The translations under genes and the position numbers were made by a program. A stretch of 64,000 nucleotides of DNA from the NCBI RefSeq assembly GCF_029688865.1, contig NZ_JARUKV010000004.1, positions 62,001-126,000 of the forward strand. Reading direction: 5' to 3'. The notes beneath the pieces were generated by a model, which worked only from the letters and a program-made list of their open reading frames with translations, was not told the DNA's origin and made no database searches. This document shows positions 53,707 to 62,095 of the stretch, in pieces. The DNA is from Natronococcus sp. A-GB7. Its GTDB lineage: Archaea; Halobacteriota; Halobacteria; Halobacteriales; Natrialbaceae. The stretch's first letter is position 1. The number at the start of each line of letters is the position of its first letter.

Positions 53707-54504
53707 TCAGTCGGCCGCGCTCGAGGTCGACAGCACGTCGAGCTTCTCGGCGGCGTAGCCGAAGACGTCGCGGTAGCCGTAGGAGGACATGAGCACCGGG
53801 TAGAACGACTCGTTTGCGACCTGCATGTCCCCGTCCGCGGCGGCGAACGGGTCGCCCGGCTCGATCTGGGTGAAGTTGTCGACGAACACCTCGTAGCTGT
53901 CGGCCTCTCCCTTCGGGATGGCGTCGACGAGCCGGTAGACTGGAAGGTCGCGCCCGACCGTATCACCCGGCAGCGCGTCGACGGCGGTCAGGAACGATCG
54001 GGTGAGCCGAAGCGCGTTCTGGGCCGCCGTCTCCGAGCCCTGGAGCCCACACTCGACCTCGACGGTTTCGATCTCGGAGAACAGTCGTCCCTCGGCGAAC
54101 TCGCTGGTCTCGACTATCGCCTGGACGGGCAGCTGCGGACAGACCGACTTCGCCTGTTCGTCGACCTGGTTGACGATCGCGAACGGTTCGGCGTGACTCT
54201 GCGTGGAGTGCATCGAGAAGGCGAAACAGCCAGACAGTTCGTCGACGAGCTCGTCGGCGAGCTGTCCCTCGTGGGTCTTCGCGTTCGGGGCACCCGGAAA
54301 CGCCCGGTTGAGATCCTCGTCGACGAACCGAACCTGCCGCTCGAGGGCTTTCTCGTTGGCGACCACGAGCTTGACCGGACGCTCGACGGTCGGGTTCTCG
54401 TCGAGCAACTGCTCGACGGCGCGAACTCCGCAGGGTTCGTCGCCGTGGATTCCCGCAACGACCGCTATCTCGGGCGTTCCTGTCCCGAGCTGTGCAACTT
54501 TCAT
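53707..54504 (-). CDS. Succinylglutamate desuccinylase/aspartoacylase family zinc carboxypeptidase
   Basis: A 265-residue protein of the AstE/AspA family (M14-like). Zinc ligands: VAGIHGDEPCG (His and Glu), a third His in FSMHSTQSHAEPF; arginine-type substrate contact VDEDLNRAFPG. The family deacylates N-acyl amino acids. Start MKVAQLGTGTPEI is chosen; the 9 residues upstream are not conserved. In haloarchaea such proteins can participate in compatible-solute or amino-acid metabolism; no neighbour confirms it. Confidence 0.83.
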   Translation of the reverse strand: MKVAQLGTGTPEIAVVAGIHGDEPCGVRAVEQLLDENPTVERPVKLVVANEKALERQVRFVDEDLNRAFPGAPNAKTHEGQLADELVDELSGCFAFSMHSTQSHAEPFAIVNQVDEQAKSVCPQLPVQAIVETSEFAEGRLFSEIETVEVECGLQGSETAAQNALRLTRSFLTAVDALPGDTVGRDLPVYRLVDAIPKGEADSYEVFVDNFTQIEPGDPFAAADGDMQVANESFYPVLMSSYGYRDVFGYAAEKLDVLSTSSAAD

Positions 54505-54583
54505 TACCAGTCGTACGAACTTCGGCTTCAAATGTGATTCGGTCCGATAGCGCTCGCGCCGTCTCGGGCTATCGACGCGGCCC

Positions 54584-55087
54584 TCAGGGCCCGTTCTCGA
54601 GGTCGGCCGCGTACTCTCGATCGATCGCCCGCGCGGTCGGTCGCTCGCCGTCCAGCGGGATCCGCCAGCCGTCGATCGCGGCGGGCTCCTCGAGAGCCGT
54701 CTCCATGATCTCCCGTACCTCGCGGACGTCGACGCCGTAGTAGTCGTCGGGAACGTCCTCGAGGTACTGCAGCGCCGTCCGGAACAGGCTGCGCATCCCG
54801 CCGTCGTCCTCGAAGTCGGCGCGCTTGTAGGCGCCGGCGGCGACCTGGACCATCCCGTGGAGGAAGGCGCTCTCGGCCGTCCCGCGGCCGTAGTTGTACC
54901 ACTCGAGCTCGAAACAGTCGTGTGACTCGTGGAACTCGCCGTCGTTGAACAGGCGCACGCCGTGGACGACGGCCCGCCGGAGCGTGCCGTGCTCCCAGCC
55001 GTTTGACTCCCCGCGGCCGGGATCCCAGCCCGTCGGCGAGCCCGAGATCGGCGGCGCGACGGCGTAATCCCGCGTGTGGTCGGTCAT
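54584..55087 (-). CDS. DUF309 family protein
   Basis: A 167-residue protein with the DUF309 motif [20 protein letters not shown] continuing EWYN (residues 42-64), a helix-rich domain in which the conserved F-x-x-x-F-H/F-E-S/A-H-E/D-x-x-E text is clear. Helices [17 protein letters not shown] and [16 protein letters not shown] follow. The family is widespread and functionally unknown. Encoded divergently from a small zinc-ribbon gene, separated by about 170 bp. Confidence 0.85.
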   Translation of the reverse strand: MTDHTRDYAVAPPISGSPTGWDPGRGESNGWEHGTLRRAVVHGVRLFNDGEFHESHDCFELEWYNYGRGTAESAFLHGMVQVAAGAYKRADFEDDGGMRSLFRTALQYLEDVPDDYYGVDVREVREIMETALEEPAAIDGWRIPLDGERPTARAIDREYAADLENGP

Positions 55088-55254
55088 CGCTGCTCGGTCG
55101 TCGGTCGGGTGCGGTCCGCGAGCGATTCGACTCCCATCGCCTGACCGTTCGGGCTCGAGGGTCCCGTACGTTTCGCTCGACGGCTGTTCGCTTCCGCCAG
55201 AACCGCAACCCGCTGTCGGAATGCTTATCTTCCGAGAGGAAGACTGTCACGCCA

Positions 55255-55416
55255 ATGAAGCACTCGGACGGACGCTGTCTGAGCTGTGGCGAGCGCCTCT
55301 TCGCCCACGTCGACGGGGGATACGCGTGTCACAACTGCGGTGCGCGACACCTCCTCGAGCCTCTCGCCGGGCGATCAGCCGAGCGGAGCGGCCTCGAGTG
55401 CCACCCCTCGGTGTAG
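55255..55416 (+). CDS. Small zinc-ribbon protein
   Basis: A 53-residue protein: MKHSDGRCLSCGERLFAHVD then GGYACHNCGARHLLEPL and a short tail. Two CxxCG knuckles (8-12, 25-29) bind one zinc. The longer reading from upstream would be a non-homologous Arg-rich leader. Unknown function; just upstream of tRNA-Leu. Confidence 0.62.
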   Translation: MKHSDGRCLSCGERLFAHVDGGYACHNCGARHLLEPLAGRSAERSGLECHPSV

Positions 55417-55464
55417 GCGAAACCGCAGGGTATTCATACGACAGCTACGAACCGTCGACTGCGT

Positions 55465-55547
55465 GCGAGGGTAGCCAAGCGGTCAACGGCGGCGGACTCA
55501 AGATCCGCTCGTGTAGACGTTCGTGGGTTCGATTCCCTCCCCTCGCA
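55465..55547 (+). tRNA. tRNA-Leu (anticodon CAA)
   Basis: A 7-bp acceptor stem GCGAGGG/CCCTCGC (55465-55471 with 55540-55546) plus discriminator A; D-arm GCC-AAGCGGTCAAC-GGC; anticodon stem GCGGA/TCCGC with loop CTCAAGA, anticodon CAA (Leu, UUG); long variable arm CGTGTAGACG, as in class II tRNAs; T-loop TTCGATT. The T-stem has one unusual pair (T-T at 55524/55538) that would be a mismatch. No CCA is encoded. Confidence 0.92.
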
Positions 55548-55561
55548 CTGGCAACCAGTGC

Positions 55562-55582
55562 GGCAAGAGCGAGCCTCTTGCC
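55562..55582 (+). terminator. Stem-loop downstream of tRNA-Leu
   Basis: Arms GGCAAGAG (55562-55569) and CTCTTGCC (55575-55582), 8 bp, loop 5 nt. A second short hairpin CACTGG-CAA-CCAGTG (55546-55560) overlaps the last base of the tRNA. Confidence 0.5.
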
Positions 55583-55654
55583 CTCGCAAACTTCTACGCA
55601 ACACGACCGACGAGTAGCCACTGTACATCAGTACACAGTATCGCACGACTGGAA

Positions 55655-55782
55655 CGCGGTTCGGGACGGGCGCGGTTCGGAGCGAGCGCGGTTCGGAGCG
55701 AGCGCGGTTCGGAGCGAGCGCGGTTCGGAGCGAGCGCGGTTCGGAGCGAGCGCGGTTCGGAGCGAGCGCGGTTCGGAGCGAA
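55655..55782 (+). repeat. 16-bp tandem repeat, 8 units
   Basis: Unit CGCGGTTCGGAGCGAG repeated with exact 16-bp period: one diverged unit (55655-55670, 3 mismatches), six perfect units from 55671, and a seventh with one difference in its final base (55767-55782). Inverted copies of the core (GAACCGCG) follow at about 55795-55818. Since 16 is not a multiple of 3, translations give changing text, so it is not coding. Confidence 0.9.
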
Positions 55783-55877
55783 CGGAGTGAGTGAGAACCG
55801 CGGATGCGAGAACCGCGAACTAGACGATCGGTGTGCAAAACAGTTCCAGCTAGCATTCTTAGTGGTTGGCAGTACGA

Positions 55878-55928
55878 CTTCCGTATTCAGTCTGGACTGT
55901 ACATCTGGATCGGTTTGTTACCTACAGA
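55878..55928 (+). repeat. Dispersed repeat, copy B
   Basis: CTTCCGTATTCAGTCTGGAC followed by ATCTGGATCGG and TTTGTTACCTACAGA, resembling the copy at 38836-38892 (two mismatches in the first 20 bases, then the same motif order with small differences). Confidence 0.5.
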
Positions 55929-56141
55929 TGCGAACCTAACGCCGTCCCTCTATCAGATAATATAGATGTTTGAGGAACCGTGCTGAATCCACAGCGCATA
56001 TCGGTCACGTCTCGTTCGTCACTCGTTGCGTCTCCTTCAACGTCTACAGATCTCGCAGTAGTTGAAAATACTTTACCAAATAGCCATTTCCCTCGTCAAA
56101 TCGTTGGGTGAGGGGACAGCGAATCACCCGTAAGGGCCGGA

Positions 56142-56159
56142 CGCACGACACGTCGTGCG
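56142..56159. promoter_or_regulatory. Near-perfect palindrome upstream of the OsmC-like gene
   Basis: CGCACGACACGTCGTGCG: 8-bp arms with a 2-nt centre, 30 bp before the ATG of the OsmC-like gene. It could be an operator for a regulator of this operon or a hairpin in the RNA. An outer pair ACAGCG...CGCTGT flanks it at about 56116 and 56166. Confidence 0.4.
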
Positions 56160-56189
56160 ATCAAACGCTGTCCACAGGAGGGACACACT

Positions 56190-56711
56190 ATGACAACGAC
56201 GAACGGCGTAAACGTAGGTCAGCTTACTGAAACGATCGATGCAATTTCAGATGACCCGGATGCCGGTCAATTCCGGTTCTACGCTGAAACAGAGTGGGAA
56301 GATGCGCTGAAATGCGTGACGTCGATAGATGAATTTGATCAGGCCGGCGAACGAGTTCGAACGCAGGAGCTTCACGTCGAGGGTGACGAACCGGAACAGA
56401 TTCTTGGCGAGCGCACGGCACCGAACGCCGTCGAGTTGCTGCTCGCGGCGCTTGGGTCCTGTCTGAACGTCGGCTACGCGGCCAACGCCGCGGCGATGGG
56501 AGTAATGAGCGAATCACTCGACACGGAGAAACCCGAACGCGAGATCAAGTCGATGTACCGGGACATCGCGGAGTCAGCCGCCGCGGAGTTCCACTTCGAG
56601 ACGGGTCGTGAACTCGCCGATCGGCTCGGCTACGATCCGGACACCCTCACTTACGTCCCCGATGGGGTGGAACTCTCCGACGTCCATTCCATCCTCGCGG
56701 AGGACTGGTGA
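56190..56711 (+). CDS. Chimeric protein: OsmC-like N-terminus fused to the leader of a SAM methyltransferase (probably degraded)
   Basis: A 173-residue frame. Residues 1-115 resemble the first half of OsmC/Ohr proteins (YAETEWEDAL ... VEGDEPEQILGERTAPNAVE, then LLLAALGSCLNVGYAANAAA with the catalytic Cys). The second half (115-155, KSMYRDIAESAAAEFHFETG continuing RELADRLGYDP) is not OsmC: it matches the N-terminal leader of arsenite-methyltransferase-like SAM proteins (typical: MYxxVAExPxxEFHFExGRxLAxxLGY). The C-terminal half of OsmC and the methyltransferase core are both absent. Most simply an in-frame deletion joined two neighbouring genes; the product would lack the second catalytic Cys. 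Confidence 0.65.
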   Translation: MTTTNGVNVGQLTETIDAISDDPDAGQFRFYAETEWEDALKCVTSIDEFDQAGERVRTQELHVEGDEPEQILGERTAPNAVELLLAALGSCLNVGYAANAAAMGVMSESLDTEKPEREIKSMYRDIAESAAAEFHFETGRELADRLGYDPDTLTYVPDGVELSDVHSILAEDW

Positions 56712-56720
56712 ACGACAGAG

Positions 56721-58101
56721 ATGACGTTAGCAACCATCCCCCAATACGACCGCGAACAGATTCCCGAGCAGAGAGGGCGGGCGGTAGTTGTCGGGGCGGG
56801 CATGGCTGGATTGGTGACAGCCCGGGTACTCGCAGATGCGTTCAGTGAAGTCACCGTAATCGATCGTGATTCGTTCCCCACGGAACCCATCCCACGACGT
56901 GGGGTGCCCCAGGGACCTCAGCCACATGCTCTCTGGGAGAGCGGTCGAGCCACGCTGGAGGATCTGTTCCCGGGTTTCAGTGAGGAACTACTCGCAGCTG
57001 GTGCGGTGACGAGCGAACTCGGAAACGACTTCAAAATTCATTCCCAGGGTGACTTCTTGGCACCTGGAACGGAGCGCCATTCAATGTATTTCGCTACGAG
57101 ACCGGTGTTCGAGCATCTGGTTCGCCAGCGCGTCTCCACGCTCGATCACGTCGATATACGAGCACAGTGTCAGTTCATCGAGTACCTCGTCGATGACGAT
57201 GCAACGAGCATCGAGGGGATAGCGATTCGAAATCGAGCAACTCACTGCCGAGCTAGTCGTTGACGCCACCGGTCGAACGAGTCGGACGCCAGCGTGGCTG
57301 GAAGATCACGGATACACGCCACCACCGCTTGAAGAGATCCATATCGACCTTGGCTACACGTCGACCTTTATCGAGCGCCCCCCAACCGATAACCGGGCAT
57401 TCGCAGTTATGGCGGACGCGCCTCACACACGCGGAGCACATGTTCATCCCGTTGAGGGGAACCGATGGCTCATCTGCCTCTATGGTATGCACGGTGATCA
57501 TGCGCCAGACGATACCACGGGTTTCAAAGAGTTCGCTGCGCGCTTGCGCACCCCCGTCGTGAAAGAACTCCTCGACGAGCACCCGCTGATCACCGGGGAC
57601 ATCAGACACTATCCGTTTCCAGCCAACCGTCGATACAGGTACGAAGACCTCGATCGATTGCCTACCGGGTTGATCGTTATTGGCGATGCCATCGCCAGTT
57701 ATAATCCGGTCAACGGGCAAGGCATGTCGGTAGCGGTCCTCCAGGCGCTGGCGCTCCATCATGTGCTTGCGACGAGTGACCGGACGGGGATGGAATCCCA
57801 GTTTTTCGACGATGCCACAGAGATTACCGATGTCGCGTGGGACCTGACAATCGGCGGTGACTTGGAGTTTCCGCAGACCGAAGGCCCCAGACCGCGTGGA
57901 ACGGGCGTTCTTAACTGGTATCTCAATCGCTTGTTCCGCCGTACCCAAACGGATAGAAGGTTATCAGAAGCCGCAATTCAGGTCTTCTCATTACAGCAAC
58001 CGCCGGCTAAACTGTTCCGTCCACACATCATCTGGCGTGTGGTTGGCCCGAGTCGCCTCGTAACGGTACCAAGCGCAAAAGGGTCTAGTCAAGGCACGTA
58101 A
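56721..58101 (+). pseudogene. FAD-dependent monooxygenase, frameshifted
   Basis: Two parts in different frames. Part 1 (56721-57260) begins MTLATIPQYDREQIPEQ and has the FAD motif AVVVGAGMAGLVTARVLADA; then PRRGVPQGPQPHALWESGRA as in squalene-epoxidase-type and salicylate-type hydroxylases. Part 2 (from about 57235 to 58101) continues EQLTAELVVDATGRTSRTPA, later FPANRRYRYEDLDRLPTGLI followed by VIGDAIASYNPVNGQG (second FAD motif). The frame change falls at about 57220-57235. Unless a sequencing error, the protein is broken. Sits 9 bp after the chimeric OsmC gene. Confidence 0.75.
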
Positions 58102-58418
58102 TGAGGACGTCTTATTCGATTTGAATCCGATACGTAGATATAATTAACACATCTGAAATTATACTTTCTGCATACATTCTCTATATTCAGCAGGGTGGTC
58201 TTGACAGCTATCGTATAAATTGATTGCTGTGTCGTTACCTGCTTCGCCTATACCTAACGCGACTTTCACGTAATTTCTGAGTAGCGAACTTGTGCGACAT
58301 CTACTGCGATAGTTGCCGTCAGTTTCCCTCGAGAACCGCCACTCCACGGACGCCGACTCGAGCCGAGAGGCGTGTCGAAACGTGATCCCTTTTTGACGTC
58401 GAGCACGGAGACTGAGCA
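58102..58418. other. AT-rich spacer, possible gene remnant on minus strand
   Basis: About 315 bp of low-GC DNA between the frameshifted monooxygenase and the inositol-monophosphatase gene. A minus-strand frame ending at 58159 has a C-terminal part LRNYVKVALGIGEAGNDTAI followed by NLYDSCQDHPAEYRECMQKV that looks protein-like, but its beginning is not convincing. It may be the 3' end of a lost gene. I see no promoter or RNA here that I can support. Confidence 0.35.
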
Positions 58419-59222
58419 ATGAGTGACTCCGACGAACTCGACCGACGAGCCGACACCGCCGTACGTGCGGCTCGAGCGGGCGCCGCGATCGCCGGCGACG
58501 CGTTTCGCACGAGCCTGGACGTCGAGACGAAAAACGGCAAGACCGACGTCGTCACGCGAGCCGACCGCGAGGCACAGGTCGCGGTAATCGAGGCGATCCG
58601 CGAGACCTACCCCGACGACCCCGTCGTCGGCGAGGAGGACGACGAGCTAAAGGCGGTTCCGAAGTCGGGGCCGGCCTGGATCGTCGACCCCATCGACGGG
58701 ACGAACAACTTCGTCCGGGGGATCCGGGCGTTCGGCACCGCCGTCGCGGCGGTCGTCGACGGCGAACCCGTCGGCGCGGCGATCGTCTGTCCGGCGCTGG
58801 ACGACGAGTACCGAAGCGGTCCCGAGGGGGCGTTCCGGAACGACGAGCCGATCGTCGTCAGCGACTGCGCCGACCCCGAGGCCGCGACGGTCTCGCCGAC
58901 GTTCTGGTGGGACTTCGACCACCGCGACCAGTACGCCGCGGCGAACCGCGAGATCGTCACCCGCTTCGGCGACATGCGCCGCTTTGGCTGCGCCCAGCTC
59001 GGGCTCGCGATGGTCGCGTCGGGCGCCCTCGAGGGGATCACGACGAACCTGCGGGCGAACCCGTGGGACACCGTCGCCGGTGTTCACATGATCCGCCAGG
59101 CCGGCGGGCAGGTGACCGATCTCGAGGGCGAGCGCTGGCGCCACGACAGCGAGGGACTGGTCGCCTCGAACGGCGCAGTTCACGACGAGCTGCTCGAGGC
59201 CGCCCGCGGGATCGACGCGTAG
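58419..59222 (+). CDS. Inositol monophosphatase family protein
   Basis: A 267-residue Mg-dependent sugar/inositol phosphatase. Metal sites: Glu in VVGEEDDELK, DPIDGTNNF (residues 91-99) and, near the C-terminus, NPWDTVAGVHMIRQAGG. Archaeal members act on inositol phosphate, fructose 1,6-bisphosphate or other sugar phosphates; the sequence does not choose. The start MSDSDELDRRADTAV is standard. It leads a plus-strand series toward DUF63 (62 bp). Confidence 0.9.
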   Translation: MSDSDELDRRADTAVRAARAGAAIAGDAFRTSLDVETKNGKTDVVTRADREAQVAVIEAIRETYPDDPVVGEEDDELKAVPKSGPAWIVDPIDGTNNFVRGIRAFGTAVAAVVDGEPVGAAIVCPALDDEYRSGPEGAFRNDEPIVVSDCADPEAATVSPTFWWDFDHRDQYAAANREIVTRFGDMRRFGCAQLGLAMVASGALEGITTNLRANPWDTVAGVHMIRQAGGQVTDLEGERWRHDSEGLVASNGAVHDELLEAARGIDA

Positions 59223-59284
59223 GCTTGCGTTTTTCTCGGAGTGCAAACCGGAAACGGTAAGCGGTCGCTCCCACGGTATCGGGT

Positions 59285-60403
59285 ATGGACGAGTACATCG
59301 AACGGTTCGGCCCCGCCAGAATCTGGGCCGCGACCGTCGTCGTGCTCGCTGTCGCCGTCGTCGCCCTCGCGGTGGCGTTTCCACAGCGAGTGTACGTCGA
59401 TCTCATCTGGCAGTACTACTGGGGGCCCGTCGTCGCCGACGCCCACGGCTGGAACTGCGTCGCGTGGGCTGGCGGCGACGAGCTACCCTGCAACGAGGCC
59501 GGTGCCGACGCCGGACCGACCGCCGAGCCCGGCTACACGGCGATCTCGTACGCCGGCTACATCCCGACGCTCCTGCTGTTGTTGATCGGGATCTACTTCA
59601 TTATCGACTGGCTCGAGATCGAGCGCTACCGGGCGGGCTTTTTCGCGCTGTTCCCGTTCATGCTGTTCGGCGGCGCCCTGCGAACCGTCGAGGACGCGAA
59701 CGTCGCGGCCTACCGCGAAACCGGCGAGCTGGCGATCGAGCTGCCGTGGTCGGGCTTTCTGATCAGCCCGCTGATCTACGTCACCGTCTTCCTGGTCGCA
59801 CTGGTCGCGATCGTCGCCGGGGTCTGGCTCGAGCGAAAGGAGTACGTCTCGGGGTACGAGTACCCGCTGTTCGGGGTCGGCGCCGTCGCGCTCGCGGCGA
59901 CGCTCGGCTTCCTGGGGTACACTGCCGCGACCGAGACGTACTCGACGTTCTACTGGACGATTCCAGCGATCGTGCTCACGGCCGCGACCGTCTCGACGGC
60001 TATCGTCTGGCTCGCGATCGAGCGGTTCGCGCCCGGGCTGAACGCGGGCACCCGGTATATGGGGATCGTCATCATCTGGGCCCACGCCGTCGACGGCTTC
60101 GCGAACCAGCTGATGCTCGACTGGTCGCACGTCTGGGGGATGACCTACACGCCGAAACACCCCGTCAACGACGCGATCGTCACGTACACGAGTGCGCTTC
60201 TGCCTCAGAGCGCGGAGGTCATCGGCAGCGCGTGGCCGTTTGCCCTCCTGAAACTCGCCGCGCCCGTGTTCATCATCTGGCTGTTCAACGAGGAGATCTT
60301 CGAGGAGAGCCCGCAGTTCGCGTACCTCCTGTTGGTCGCCGTCGTCGCGGTCGGTCTCGGACCCGGAACCCGGGATATGCTCCGGGCGACGTTCGGCGTC
60401 TAA
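59285..60403 (+). CDS. DUF63 family membrane protein
   Basis: A 372-residue membrane protein of DUF63. It has about eight helices; conserved text includes [54 protein letters not shown] and [19 protein letters not shown]. The family is archaeal and functionally unknown. Good start [13 protein letters not shown]. Confidence 0.88.
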   Translation: MDEYIERFGPARIWAATVVVLAVAVVALAVAFPQRVYVDLIWQYYWGPVVADAHGWNCVAWAGGDELPCNEAGADAGPTAEPGYTAISYAGYIPTLLLLLIGIYFIIDWLEIERYRAGFFALFPFMLFGGALRTVEDANVAAYRETGELAIELPWSGFLISPLIYVTVFLVALVAIVAGVWLERKEYVSGYEYPLFGVGAVALAATLGFLGYTAATETYSTFYWTIPAIVLTAATVSTAIVWLAIERFAPGLNAGTRYMGIVIIWAHAVDGFANQLMLDWSHVWGMTYTPKHPVNDAIVTYTSALLPQSAEVIGSAWPFALLKLAAPVFIIWLFNEEIFEESPQFAYLLLVAVVAVGLGPGTRDMLRATFGV

Positions 60404-60475
60404 CGCGGCGGATCCCTCGTCGCGTCCGCCTCGAGTCGACGCGCTTTTGCGCTCGCCCTCGGATATCCGTCTCGA

Positions 60476-61153
60476 ATGAGCGAGCGAGAGCCACAACCCG
60501 GTTCGGAGCCCTCGTCGGGTAGGGATCCGTCGTCCGAGGCCGATCTCGAGCGGCTCGTCGAGGAGCTCGAGGAGCTCGAGGAGCTCGTCGACCACCCCGC
60601 CGAGCGCGAGCAGGTGCGGCGGGCGATCCACACGGCCCACCACGTCCCGGGACTCCACGCGGTCGAGAACGGGATCAAGCGCTACACCACCCGCGACATG
60701 GCCGAGGCGTTCGTCGGCAGCATCCTCCTCTCGCTTCCCCTGCTCGTCGAGGACGGCGTCTTCGAGATCGCCGAACACTTCGTCGAGTTCGCGGTCGCGG
60801 GGATGCCGGTCTTCCTGATCGCGAACGTGCTGTTCATCGGGCTGTTCACGACCGCGTTGCTCTACTGGACCGACATCCGCGATGTCGGCGTGACCGACCC
60901 GCTGTTCGGGTTCGTTCCCCGTCGCCTGGTCGGCGTGCTGGGAATCTCGCTGCTGACGGCGACGGGACTGATGATCATGTGGGGACGGATCTTCGAGGCG
61001 GAGCCGACGACCGTGGAGGCGTTCGGGCGGATCACCGTCATCTGGACGGCAGGCGCGTTCGGTGCCGCCCTGGGCGACATCCTGCCCGGCGAGAGCGAGG
61101 GCGTCGACGTGACGAGAGCGGGCCTCGAGGGGCTCCGGGATGACGAACGGTAG
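60476..61153 (+). CDS. DUF2391 family membrane protein
   Basis: A 225-residue protein: an acidic coiled leader (LERLVEELEELEELVDHPAE), then HAVENGIKRYTTRDMAEAFV entering four to five helices (SILLSLPLLVEDGVFEIAEH, FVEFAVAGMPVFLIANVLF and others) and a loop FGFVPRRLVGVLGI. The order and motifs fit DUF2391, a haloarchaeal and bacterial membrane family of unknown function. Confidence 0.83.
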   Translation: MSEREPQPGSEPSSGRDPSSEADLERLVEELEELEELVDHPAEREQVRRAIHTAHHVPGLHAVENGIKRYTTRDMAEAFVGSILLSLPLLVEDGVFEIAEHFVEFAVAGMPVFLIANVLFIGLFTTALLYWTDIRDVGVTDPLFGFVPRRLVGVLGISLLTATGLMIMWGRIFEAEPTTVEAFGRITVIWTAGAFGAALGDILPGESEGVDVTRAGLEGLRDDER

Positions 61154-61210
61154 CCGAGTCACGCCGCCGGATCGGGAACGACTTACCGCCCCGAGATACA
61201 AGGGTCGGGT

Positions 61211-62095
61211 ATGACAGCAGATTCGCCCGCTGAGACGGGCTGGTTCGCGGAGCTCGAGCCCGACGACAGCGAGGGCGCGGCCGCCGCGATCACCGAGGGA
61301 ACGGCCGCCGAGCCCGCCGACTGGCCGAAACTGGCCGTCGAAGCGGGTTTTGCGAGCGACGCGGAGGAGTACTACGATCGCCTCAAGGAGGCGACGACGG
61401 CAGCGACTCGCGACGCCGTCGAACGGGCCGAGCGGGCCGACGACCGCCAGCTCGTCCACGCGGTGCGGACGATGGACGACTGCACGCGCACGGCGAACGA
61501 ACTCGCCGAACGCCTCGCTGAGTGGGCGGGAACGATCGATCCCGACGCGGGTGCGGGCGTCGAGTACGCTCGAGCGATCGCCGGCGAGGACGCCGAGCGC
61601 GACGTCGGCCACGAGCGCGTTCGCTCGCTGGCCGAGCGCGTCGTCTCGCTGGCCGACGAGGCCGAGGACCTGCGGGAGTACGTCGAGCGCGAGACGCCGA
61701 CAGTCGCGCCGAACCTCGCGGCGCTCGCCGACCCCGTGCTGGCGGCCCGGCTGATCTCGCTGGCCGGGGGTCTCGAGCCCCTCGCGAAGAAACCCAGCGG
61801 AACCGTCCAGGTGCTGGGCGCCGAGGACGCGCTGTTCGCCCACCTCCGGGGACACGCCTCCTCGCCGAAACACGGGATCATCTACACCCACGACGCGGTG
61901 CGGGGGACCCACCCCGACGAGCGGGGCTCCGCGGCGCGGGCGGTCGCAGGCAAACTGGCTATCGCCGCCCGCGTCGATCACTACTCGGGCGAGCGCAAGC
62001 CCGAACTCGAGGCCGAACTCGCAGAGCGCATCGAGACGATCCAGTCCCGAACCGCAGACGGTGAGGGCGACGAGAACGGGGGTGGCGGCGAGTGA
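61211..62095 (+). CDS. Nop5/Nop56-like protein of box C/D sRNP
   Basis: A 294-residue NOP family protein. N-terminal fibrillarin-binding part with GWFAELEPDDSEGAAAAITE, a central coiled coil, and the C-terminal Nop domain with the RNA/L7Ae-binding text LISLAGGLEPLAKKPSGTVQ, VLGAEDALFAHLRGHASSPK and HGIIYTHDAV. It assembles with fibrillarin and L7Ae into the methylation sRNP that guides 2'-O-methylation. Its stop overlaps the fibrillarin GTG start by 4 bp (GTGA). Confidence 0.95.
   Translation: MTADSPAETGWFAELEPDDSEGAAAAITEGTAAEPADWPKLAVEAGFASDAEEYYDRLKEATTAATRDAVERAERADDRQLVHAVRTMDDCTRTANELAERLAEWAGTIDPDAGAGVEYARAIAGEDAERDVGHERVRSLAERVVSLADEAEDLREYVERETPTVAPNLAALADPVLAARLISLAGGLEPLAKKPSGTVQVLGAEDALFAHLRGHASSPKHGIIYTHDAVRGTHPDERGSAARAVAGKLAIAARVDHYSGERKPELEAELAERIETIQSRTADGEGDENGGGGE

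Larger units (their letters stand above)
55783..56189. other. Spacer with lower GC; no gene seen
   Basis: About 400 bp between the 16-bp repeat and the OsmC-like gene. It contains the dispersed-repeat copy B and, at the right, a palindrome (56142-56159). Base composition becomes clearly lower in GC than the surroundings. No convincing open frame. Confidence 0.5.

Noticed and set aside
55540-55588. Attachment site duplication at tRNA-Leu
   Set aside because: Only 8 bp (CCCTCGCA) recur and the copies are 41 bp apart; too short and too close to call an att pair.
55655-55782. CRISPR array
   Set aside because: The units are contiguous 16-bp tandem repeats without spacers, and no cas gene is present.
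59483-61981. 832-residue minus-strand open frame
   Set aside because: It is antisense to the DUF63, DUF2391 and Nop5 genes and its translation is Arg/Asp/Gly-rich without a family pattern; a GC-rich codon shadow.
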